From positions 310,001-374,000 of the forward strand of contig NZ_RBAH01000001.1 of assembly GCF_003626695.1 (NCBI RefSeq): a DNA stretch of 64,000 bases, given 5' to 3'. The stretch comes from Paenibacillus ginsengarvi (GTDB taxonomy: Bacteria > Bacillota > Bacilli > Paenibacillales > NBRC-103111). Both the position numbers and the translations under genes were made by a program. The notes under the pieces were generated by a model, which worked only from the letters and a program-made list of their open reading frames with translations, was not told the DNA's origin and made no database searches. Shown here in pieces: positions 58,150-64,000 of this stretch (positions are counted from its first letter, which is position 1; each line of letters begins with the position of its first letter).

Positions 58150-58295
58150 TCGGTTACCCCTCTATCAGCGCGAAAGGAGCCGAAACGTTGCGGACAACAG
58201 GTACTGAATGGCGATCTACCTATTCATTTCGACAGTTTCCACAATATTCCTGCTACTCCGTCACGTTTCTTGTAAATTTTTTTTGAACTTCGATT

Positions 58296-58589
58296 CTAAG
58301 ATGTATGTACGAGCATTGCTATAGGAAAACTGGCCTCTTTCTCCTCTCCCATTCGCCCCCATGCCATTACTCCGTTCACATAGTCCAGCACAAACGGCTC
58401 CGAGCGCCCGACAACCGCATACGTTCCCGGCTGGAACGCCATGCCGGACAATCCATACGATTTGGCCATCCATATTTTTTGCTCAAGCATCTCCACTTGG
58501 CTTGGAAATTCCGCTCTTCGTTTCTGTTCCTCCAGCTTTCGAATTTCGGCGTGAAGCTCGTCTGCCGACATTTCTCCGAAACGTTTCAT
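58296..58589 (-). CDS. yfhH: YfhH family protein (DUF1811)
   Basis: 97 residues matching B. subtilis YfhH: RFGEMSADELHAEIRKLEEQKRRAEF...IWMAKSYGLSGMAFQPGTYAVVG...FVLDYVNGVMAWGRM. Small, helical, unknown role. AGGAGGG before ATG 58589. Single gene. Confidence 0.88.
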   Translation of the reverse strand: MKRFGEMSADELHAEIRKLEEQKRRAEFPSQVEMLEQKIWMAKSYGLSGMAFQPGTYAVVGRSEPFVLDYVNGVMAWGRMGEEKEASFPIAMLVHTS

Positions 58590-58874
58590 TTCCCTCCTCC
58601 GCTCCTATTCGAATGGGTAGTTTCAACCAATTTCGGACTCAATTTTACATTATCACAACTTGTCGATTCCCTACAACGTGAAAAAAGTATGAGAAAGTAA
58701 TGCGAACCGTCCTGTACGAGCCCTATATACCGGACTTATCCCGAAAACAGACTCCCCCTAATGGTATGTTTATCTTCATATTTCGACAAAGCCGTTCATA
58801 ATCCTTCAAGCCGTTTCCGATCGGCTTACTAGGGCCGCGCTTTTTCTGTTCTTAAAAAAATATTTATAAAATCG
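58590..58874. other. Gene-free stretch upstream of the tRNA promoter
   Basis: Part of a 364-bp gap between yfhH and the tRNA. No ORF with a ribosome site, no repeats; a short AGCC/GGCT hairpin near 58810-58830 is all I see besides the tRNA promoter that follows. Confidence 0.4.
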
Positions 58875-58903
58875 TTGACATGTCCAATTGAAGCTGATAT
58901 TAT
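58875..58903 (+). promoter_or_regulatory. tRNA promoter
   Basis: TTGACA (58875-58880), 17-bp spacer, TATTAT (58898-58903); start about 58910, 45 bp before the tRNA. Confidence 0.8.
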
Positions 58904-58953
58904 ATTACTTGTCGCTGATGAAGCACAAAAAACAAAAGTAGAAATGATGACAT

Positions 58954-59026
58954 GATCTGTTAGCTCAGCTGGGAGAGCACTATCTTGACAGGGTAGGGGT
59001 CAGTGGTTCGAGCCCACTACAGATCA
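58954..59026 (+). tRNA. tRNA-Val (GAC anticodon)
   Basis: Cloverleaf by eye: acceptor GATCTGT/ACAGATC, D arm GCTCAGCTGGGAGAGC, anticodon stem CTATC/GGTAG with loop TTGACAG (anticodon GAC at 34-36), T arm AGTGG..CCACT with TTCGAGC; discriminator A, no encoded CCA. It is followed by a terminator and then by phage-like genes, so it may be an integration target. Confidence 0.92.
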
Positions 59027-59031
59027 TACAG

Positions 59032-59060
59032 AAAAACCCTTGATAATCAAGGGTTTTTTC
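59032..59060 (+). terminator. tRNA terminator
   Basis: AAACCCTTGA and TCAAGGGTTTTTT arms just after the tRNA. Confidence 0.9.
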
Positions 59061-59157
59061 CTTTTTATAACGATCAGTATGGTTGTTCATTTATTGGCTT
59101 GCCAACATTTTGCCAACGGTATAACAGTGACTGTTGGTAGCTAACATACAAAGCCAT

Positions 59158-59373
59158 CTAAAAGAGTATTCGCACCCCGCTTACTCGAGCTTGTACCACT
59201 TGATCTTCACTACCATCGTAGACCATCAAGGCGGCCTCACCAACTGATGTTGTTTCAATCAAAACTACATCCCCAATGCTTGGGATTGAATCTGCATCAA
59301 TTATTATGATATCTCCTTTCTGAATTCTACATTCAGGTAGGTCATCTTTTGCTTTATAATAACAATGCCCCAT
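59158..59373 (-). CDS. S24/LexA-like C-terminal domain protein (prophage)
   Basis: 71 residues resembling the C-terminal fold of S24 peptidase/phage repressors (ECRIQKGDIIIIDADSIPSIGDVVLIETTSVGEAALMVYD). It lacks the N-terminal helix-turn-helix and a recognisable catalytic Ser/Lys pair. TGGTATAAT (59376 upward) ends 3-4 nt before the ATG, so it may be leaderless or the start may lie elsewhere. Divergent from an XRE-type gene, as in phage lysogeny modules. Confidence 0.6.
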   Translation of the reverse strand: MGHCYYKAKDDLPECRIQKGDIIIIDADSIPSIGDVVLIETTSVGEAALMVYDGSEDQVVQARVSGVRILF

Positions 59374-59438
59374 GTATTATACCATCAGCCCTTCATGTTA
59401 TAATTTGTTTTAACCAGACTGTGGAAGGAGAAAAATAG

Positions 59439-59651
59439 TTGGCAGTCTCCCGAGGGAGGTGCCTACTCCAAGATTTATTGGATCGAGCTGGCATTAAACA
59501 AGCTGAGTATGCTCGACGATCCGGACGTTCCAAACGTGTCATATCCCATTTCTGCCGAAATGAACGTGTCATGCTTCCTGAGGATTTATATACTGCCGCA
59601 AAGATTCTCAGTTGTAGTATGGAAGATTTGTACGAATGGATCGAATCATAG
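59439..59651 (+). CDS. XRE/Cro-like helix-turn-helix regulator (prophage)
   Basis: 70 residues: LLQDLLDRAGIKQAEYARRSGRSKRVISHFCRNERVMLPEDLYTAAKILSCSMEDLYEW, a single helix-turn-helix of the Cro/CI type. TTG 59439 with GGAAGGAG. Probably the lysogeny or lytic switch partner of the S24-like gene. Confidence 0.75.
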   Translation: MAVSRGRCLLQDLLDRAGIKQAEYARRSGRSKRVISHFCRNERVMLPEDLYTAAKILSCSMEDLYEWIES

Positions 59652-59867
59652 AGGAGTAGGTAGCGGAATATCCGCACCTCCTTCGCTTTTTGGGAGCAAA
59701 TTGCTCTCGTTTATAATGTGCTTTCTAACGCCGATCCTCCTTCTCAAAAATTTCGAATGTTAAATTTATCAATTCCTTGCTCACATTGTAGGATAAATAT
59801 TCCTTTTTTGATAGCGGTATTTTATGGAATAAAATTGTACATTGTCACATACATTCCAACTCCTTCA
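59652..59867. other. Gene-free, A/T-rich prophage stretch
   Basis: No ORF with a site. A short GCGGAATATCCGC hairpin lies just after 59651; a terminator for the next gene (minus) starts at 59868. Confidence 0.4.
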
Positions 59868-59900
59868 AAGCCCCCACCAGTGAGAATGTTGGCAGGGGCT
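59868..59900 (-). terminator. Terminator after the YolD-like gene
   Basis: AGCCCCTGCCA and TGGGGGCT arms with TTTTG on the minus strand. Confidence 0.75.
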
Positions 59901-59913
59901 ATATGAATGGAAA

Positions 59914-60270
59914 CTACATCACCGAACTAACTTTCATGATGTCGAGGAATGGAACCTTAGTAACCGTACCGTACCATTCAACATGAACAAGTCTGGTTCG
60001 CGCATCCATCACTATAATTCTGCCGATAACTGGATCAGTCTCTCCCCAAACGGTCAGGGAAATTTCACGGTCTTCGTTCTTTGCTTCTGTCAGTTGTTCT
60101 CCCAGTGCTTCCAATTCAAACTCGTCTCGTGTTGGCCGTTTTTGCTTATGTTTCGCCATGATCTGTGTCATCTCCGTTTCATGCTTATATCGTACATAGG
60201 CTTTGACGTGTTCCGGGAGCATCATACGTGATGATTCGAAGATACCATTACCCTCAAGTTTCTTCGCCAT
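59914..60270 (-). CDS. YolD-like protein (prophage)
   Basis: About 118 residues of the YolD family: RMMLPEHVKAYVRYKHETEM...DEFELEALGEQLTEAKNEDREISLTVWG...VIGRIIVMDARTRLVHVE. YolD genes are often paired with a UvrX-type Y-family polymerase in Bacillus phages; no such gene is next to it in this window. ATG 60270 follows GAGGTGA. The longer frame to 60351 lacks a ribosome site. Confidence 0.82.
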   Translation of the reverse strand: MAKKLEGNGIFESSRMMLPEHVKAYVRYKHETEMTQIMAKHKQKRPTRDEFELEALGEQLTEAKNEDREISLTVWGETDPVIGRIIVMDARTRLVHVEWYGTVTKVPFLDIMKVSSVM

Positions 60271-60382
60271 ATTAGTCACCTCGACAGGAACATTTGTTCC
60301 CATTTTATGCGAACAGGCTATGAAATGCAAATAAAAAAATCCTGTAGTCATTGGAAGACTAGACAGGACTTGATTTCCGTCG

Positions 60383-61000
60383 TCATTTCGGTATGGCTCT
60401 ATTTGCTGCTCGCTCGAGTAACATCAATGGGGTTAATGAGGTTACTTCAATCCGTACATTAGCCAGGTTGCTGAGTTTTGGAGTAGCGCCTTCAAATTGA
60501 AAACTTAATGTCGTTGTCTGGCCTTTAACTAACTGCGATCCTATTAACGACGTTGCCTTCCCTAGTCGATTTCCACTGCCATCGTAAAACACAGCAGCTA
60601 CCTCCAAAGGCGTATTCGTATCCGTTAACGCAGTAAAATCCGCAGTCGCCGAAGGGCCTTTAAATATAGGGCGCTCCACTACAAGTTGAGAAACTTTATA
60701 CTGATCTTCGATAGACATTTCGTTGAATTTTGCGGAGTTACTGTACTGAGATGACCCAATTAGGACCAACACAACAACAATAATTGGAATGATGAATTTT
60801 GATGATCGTTTTTTCTCCTTCATTACTTTCTGAGCGGGGAACGCAGAACTTAACAACCATGTACCGCAGCTAATGCAATATTTCTGGCTCTCAGAATTCT
60901 TTGCTTTACACGATGGACATATATAGATATCCTTTGATTCAGCTTCTTTTCGCAACTTTTCCATTTCATTTTTAAAGTTTCGTTGGGTTTTGTTGAACAA
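60383..61000 (-). CDS. Zinc-ribbon membrane protein (prophage region)
   Basis: About 205 residues: N-terminal zinc ribbon (ICPSCKAKNSESQKYCISCG), one membrane helix (FIIPIIVVVLVLIGSS), then an extracellular domain of unknown type. TTG 61000 with GGGGGG 7 nt upstream gives MFNKTQRNF; frames from 61015 or 61069 have worse sites. Similar small zinc-ribbon/TM proteins occur in Bacillus prophages; function unknown. Confidence 0.7.
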   Translation of the reverse strand: MFNKTQRNFKNEMEKLRKEAESKDIYICPSCKAKNSESQKYCISCGTWLLSSAFPAQKVMKEKKRSSKFIIPIIVVVLVLIGSSQYSNSAKFNEMSIEDQYKVSQLVVERPIFKGPSATADFTALTDTNTPLEVAAVFYDGSGNRLGKATSLIGSQLVKGQTTTLSFQFEGATPKLSNLANVRIEVTSLTPLMLLERAANRAIPK

Positions 61001-61179
61001 ACTGCAGCCCCCCATACGTGGTAAATAGTTCCTACACATTTTAGCACGTATTACGTATGAGTGGCGCAAAAGTTCCGAAAACGCAAAAACATCCCCGCTA
61101 GCCCGTTTGGACTTAATAGCACATTATGCTAATATATCCGTGAAGTATCAATCCCAAATCGAATAGGGAGCGAGCCTAA

Positions 61180-61401
61180 ATGTCAAACACGATGAAGATA
61201 CCATTGGAAGATAAATTTCAAAATCTTGTTTGGATATCTCCTGAGGAAATTACATTGGTATCTGAAAGTATCCCTGGAGATCCAACGAGTATGGCTGTCC
61301 TTCACACCAGCAACAAAGGAATTCTGTATCCGCTGCACTCGGAAAAAGCTTCAAGGCAACTTGCCGAAAATTTGGGAGTTCCCTTTATTGAGGAAGAATA
61401 A
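61180..61401 (+). CDS. Small hypothetical protein (prophage region)
   Basis: 73 residues, soluble and acidic; no domain recognised. GGGAGCGAG lies before ATG 61180. It is convergent with the amidase and ends at a terminator. Confidence 0.65.
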   Translation: MSNTMKIPLEDKFQNLVWISPEEITLVSESIPGDPTSMAVLHTSNKGILYPLHSEKASRQLAENLGVPFIEEE

Positions 61402-61404
61402 CCG

Positions 61405-61447
61405 CAAAAAAATCCCCCATCCAGCCACTACGGCCAGACGGGGGATT
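61405..61447. terminator. Bidirectional terminator
   Basis: AATCCCCC and GGGGGATT arms with a GGCC/GGCC inner part, T7 on the minus strand. Confidence 0.8.
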
Positions 61448-61452
61448 CCATT

Positions 61453-62211
61453 TTACTTCGTCTTCACGGCGCCGTTCACGATAATCAAGTTGTTCGCGAC
61501 GTCCAGCTCTGACCGTGTCAGCGTTCCCGAATACGCCTTCTTCACATAAACGTAATCGCCAAGCAAACCTTTATCGTATGCCTTCTGAAGCGACTGTGCG
61601 AGCGCTCCCCATCCTTCGGTTGTAAGTTTCAGTTCGTTCATATCCTCGTCCTCCTCCCCTCTCATCGCCCTATCAACCGCTTGCCGAAACGCCTCCCACG
61701 CGGCCGGATCGTCCACATACGGCTTAGGGCAAATTTTACCGGTTACATCATAATGCCGGATCACATCCCGCAGCGGGTTGAGCCCGTATCGCTTGCACAG
61801 CTCCGCGACGATAGCCACAGCCCGCCGGACAGTCTCTGGATGGAACGATCCATCTTTCTCAATACAAAGCTCTATGCCGATGCTGTACGGGTTAGCCTGG
61901 GACGCATGGTAGGCCATCTCATCAAGCGGGATGATTAACACGGCGTCACCCGGATCGACAAATAGATGCGCGGATGCATACCTGACAAGTTTAAGTTGTT
62001 CTTCTTTCTGCGGACTTGGCAGCCTGTTTGCTTCGGCCATGATCTTTATGTTTTGATCAATCATCGACTTGCCGAAATACGTGACGTGGTTAGCGGCCGT
62101 CGCTCCTGGATTGCCGGTATAATGCACGACAATATTACGAACAAGCCGGAGAGGAGTCCCCGGCCTGCTGTATTCGTTGATAGGGATCAGTTCTTCACGC
62201 CACAGGGTCAT
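61453..62211 (-). CDS. N-acetylmuramoyl-L-alanine amidase (phage endolysin)
   Basis: 252 residues, Amidase_2 fold: VVHYTGNPGATAANHVTYF (first zinc His), YHASQANPYSIGIELC, IRHYDVTGKICPKP (second His and the C-terminal zinc ligand region). A C-terminal region (LTTEGWGALAQSLQKAYDKGLLGDYVYVKKAYSGTLTRSELDVANNLI) is probably the wall-binding part. Last gene of a lysis cassette with XhlA and holin; the start overlaps the holin end by 17 bp. Confidence 0.9.
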   Translation of the reverse strand: MTLWREELIPINEYSRPGTPLRLVRNIVVHYTGNPGATAANHVTYFGKSMIDQNIKIMAEANRLPSPQKEEQLKLVRYASAHLFVDPGDAVLIIPLDEMAYHASQANPYSIGIELCIEKDGSFHPETVRRAVAIVAELCKRYGLNPLRDVIRHYDVTGKICPKPYVDDPAAWEAFRQAVDRAMRGEEDEDMNELKLTTEGWGALAQSLQKAYDKGLLGDYVYVKKAYSGTLTRSELDVANNLIIVNGAVKTK

Positions 62212-62413
62212 CCTCGTCCTCGCTCCCTTTGTTTGCAGCATCGACATGCGCCTCGGCTAGAATGTACACAACGACCGCGCCCACCGTAGTTATGACGCCA
62301 GTAATTTTAACTGCGGTGTCCTCGCCAGCTCCTGCCAAAACAAGAACGCTGGTAGCCACACCGGCCGTCAGCGCCCAAAACTTACGCGATCCCAATTTAC
62401 GTTTCCAGTCCAT
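62195..62413 (-). CDS. Phage holin-like membrane protein
   Basis: About 72 residues: two membrane helices (FWALTAGVATSVLVLAGAG, GVITTVGAVVVYILAE) and an acidic C-terminus (GSEDEDDPVA), the form of class II holins such as those paired with XhlA. ATG 62413 overlaps the XhlA stop (TAATG). Forms pores so that the downstream amidase reaches the wall. Confidence 0.8.
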   Translation of the reverse strand: MDWKRKLGSRKFWALTAGVATSVLVLAGAGEDTAVKITGVITTVGAVVVYILAEAHVDAANKGSEDEDDPVA

Positions 62414-62649
62414 TAGGCACCAATTCCCTTCCATAATAAATTAATGGCCCCAACCAGCAGGGCCGCGATTACTGTCCGCCAAAGCCACATTTGGTTGTCC
62501 TCGATTTTGTCGAGCCTTTTATGGGCGGACCGCGTGCTCTGTAACGCCTCGTTTGCTGTGTCGCGAGCGCTCGCCATCATATCGAGTTTCGTTTCAACTC
62601 TCGTAAGCCGTTGAAGGATTTCTTGTTCTACAGCCTGCCCTTCTCCCAT
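62413..62649 (-). CDS. xhlA: XhlA-type hemolysin/holin-associated protein
   Basis: 78 residues: N-terminal coiled coil (ILQRLTRVETKLDMMASARDTANEALQSTRSAHKRLDKIEDNQMWLW) and one C-terminal helix (TVIAALLVGAINLLW). Characteristic of XhlA of Bacillus prophage PBSX, which works with the holin. AGGGG before ATG 62649. Confidence 0.88.
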   Translation of the reverse strand: MGEGQAVEQEILQRLTRVETKLDMMASARDTANEALQSTRSAHKRLDKIEDNQMWLWRTVIAALLVGAINLLWKGIGA

Positions 62650-62679
62650 GACTAACCCCTATCCGCCCCTTTGGGCAAT

Positions 62680-62698
62680 AAAAATACCCCGATCGGGG
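62680..62698 (-). terminator. Possible terminator at the end of the tail-spike gene
   Basis: The CCCC-GATC-GGGG palindrome (62687-62698) followed by TATTTTTATT on the minus strand. Short stem, so modest confidence. Confidence 0.4.
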
Positions 62699-64000
62699 CT
62701 AGGCTGTAATTACCACATTATTTACATCTGGGTTTGTGTCGCCGCCCGGTTTAGCGATTGCCCGGTTAAAAAAGTTACCTTGCATAACTGTATTGGATTG
62801 TCCTGCGCTTACGCTAATGCTCGGTGCTCCGGATGGCGTTATGATCTTGTTATTTGTAATCACGGTGTCGCTCGCCGTTACAATACCGAAAGCGCCTTGC
62901 GAAAGCGTGATGTTATTGCCTGTAATAAACAACTTAGCTTTTGCTGTGATCGCCGCGTATGCCGCTAGTGCCGTCCCTGCGTTTGTAATCGCATTACCGG
63001 ATATTGTGATCGTGTCCAATGGAATATCATTGACGAATACGCCACCTGTGCTCTGGCCGTCGATGTTGTTTTCGGCAATTGTGATGCTTTTGCTGTCTGT
63101 ACCTTGCAAGTAGACGCCGTACGTGCCGCCTTGAATCAGGTTGCCCTTGACGACGATATTTGACGATCCTGTCAACTCGACGGCCCAGTTGCTCGCCGTG
63201 TACTCCACGACGTTGCCGGAAAATACGATATGGTCGGAGTTAATTACACGCACTCGAGTATCGAAAAAGTAATTGTTCCCGACCACAACGTTTTTAATCG
63301 CAAATGTTAGCCCGGCCGAGCGGTTATTGATGCCGAAGTAGACCGAACTATATACCCGATTACCGGTTATAATCAAGTTTTTTGGCGCTCCGTCCGGGGC
63401 TACCCGTTCAATATCCATGGCCTGTACGGTAGCGTTTCGGATGATGTTATTCGTGATCGTTAAATCGCTGTTTCCGTCGTAATCGACCGACCCGATACCG
63501 GACTTGCAATTCGACATATAGTTGCCGTCGATGACCAAATCGCCGCACAAGTTTGACAGGATTATCGCACCGTCATCATGTCCGACCACGCCGCCTGCAA
63601 GATTTGTATTAATTACTTGGTTGTCGCGGCATACTGCATATGTTGCGCCGCTGTAATGGATGCCGTTGCCTCCACAGCCGTCAATATAATTTCCGACGAT
63701 GACCGTATCCGATCCTTGCGCCATGATCGCTTCAGAAGGAACATTTGTGATGTAACAATCTCGAATGATACAACGAGCTGCTGTTACTACTTCTTGATGA
63801 TGGTCCCATAATGCTACCGTCTGATTAGATTTATTTCCGTCAATCTTCAAGTTTTCGACAACACAATCATTTGTCAGCACCATGAGTTTACACGCCGTCT
63901 GAACAACAGTACCGATTGGAAAGCTTTCTCCGCTACGGGAGTTGTAAACCGTGATGTTATTTCCGGTAATCGACTTTATCTCCAGATTATCTTTGGAGTA
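62699..64000 (-). CDS. Right-handed parallel beta-helix protein (phage tail spike/receptor-binding, partial)
   Basis: 434 residues of open frame on the minus strand, continuing beyond the right end of the window. Repeats of about 24 residues rich in N-N, G-N and I-x-G-N turns (LVIDGNYMSNCKSGIGS, LTITNNIIRNATVQAM, ITGNRVYSSVYFGI, IVVKGNLIQGGTYGVYL) form the coils of a pectate-lyase-type beta-helix. Next to an XhlA-holin-amidase cassette this is most likely a phage tail spike or fibre with depolymerase-like fold; catalytic residues cannot be identified. Confidence 0.8.
   Translation of the reverse strand, partial: YSKDNLEIKSITGNNITVYNSRSGESFPIGTVVQTACKLMVLTNDCVVENLKIDGNKSNQTVALWDHHQEVVTAARCIIRDCYITNVPSEAIMAQGSDTVIVGNYIDGCGGNGIHYSGATYAVCRDNQVINTNLAGGVVGHDDGAIILSNLCGDLVIDGNYMSNCKSGIGSVDYDGNSDLTITNNIIRNATVQAMDIERVAPDGAPKNLIITGNRVYSSVYFGINNRSAGLTFAIKNVVVGNNYFFDTRVRVINSDHIVFSGNVVEYTASNWAVELTGSSNIVVKGNLIQGGTYGVYLQGTDSKSITIAENNIDGQSTGGVFVNDIPLDTITISGNAITNAGTALAAYAAITAKAKLFITGNNITLSQGAFGIVTASDTVITNNKIITPSGAPSISVSAGQSNTVMQGNFFNRAIAKPGGDTNPDVNNVVITA

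Overview
The window looks like chromosomal DNA of a Gram-positive, endospore-forming member of the Paenibacillaceae (Paenibacillus or Cohnella type). The grounds are the tyrS T-box leader, the acsA/acuA/acuC block next to ccpA, ytxJ and mtnN, spore-coat (CotF-like), Spo0E-like and YjcZ-like proteins, many small Bacillota-specific families (DUF1054, DUF1292, DUF1811, DUF1885, DUF3055, DUF3892), strong AGGAGG ribosome sites with frequent GTG and TTG starts, and a moderately high GC content. Species is not resolved.

Layout. 1-4.2 kb: 5' end of tyrS with its T-box leader, divergent from a class A penicillin-binding protein carrying FN3 domains. 4.2-12.5 kb: acetate activation and its control (acsA; acuA and acuC divergent), mtnN, the global regulator ccpA, ytxJ and small genes. 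12.5-17.8 kb: ceramidase-like protein, then a PTS EIICBA gene overlapping ptsI. 17.8-23.4 kb: spore-coat genes, CoA-binding protein, C39-like protein, aroA, two crcB genes, rhodanese, aroK. 23.4-29.9 kb: a LacI-controlled sugar-acid operon (LacI regulator, LarA-family protein, gluconokinase, SDR, 6-phosphogluconate dehydrogenase). 30-43 kb: envelope proteins (two copper-amine-oxidase-N proteins counting the one at 46.4 kb, a cytochrome c fused to SLH domains, a DUF2334/VCBS protein), aldo/keto reductases, AraC and Gfo/Idh proteins, two MFS transporters. 43-49.6 kb: arginine decarboxylase preceded by a tandem palindromic operator-like repeat, then small conserved genes. 49.6-54 kb: a three-gene ABC exporter, an AprX-like subtilase and a YjcZ-like protein. 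54-58.6 kb: a free CuA-like cupredoxin, pterin dehydratase and the most interesting locus. 58.9 kb: tRNA-Val(GAC), followed by prophage DNA to the window end (repressor genes, YolD, lysis cassette, tail-spike beta-helix).

Main finding. On the minus strand at 56858-56920, between an HD-GYP protein and a PqqD-like/M50 protease fusion, lies a 20-residue ORF with an excellent ribosome site. It encodes a cationic head followed by a Cys-Trp-Trp-Cys-Gly-Ile-Trp-Trp tail. A strong intrinsic terminator sits 7 nt after its stop, before the protease gene. This has the layout of a minimal ribosomally made, post-translationally matured peptide (RiPP) system: abundant precursor, attenuated maturase with an N-terminal recognition domain. 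I do not recognise it as a described family.

How the rest fits together: CcpA is encoded here and cre-like sites lie at acsA, ccpA itself, the lacI operon and the DUF2334 gene, so several transcription units in the window probably belong to one carbon-control regulon. In the lacI operon a LarA-type nickel epimerase, gluconokinase, an SDR and 6-phosphogluconate dehydrogenase would move aldonic acids into the pentose phosphate pathway.
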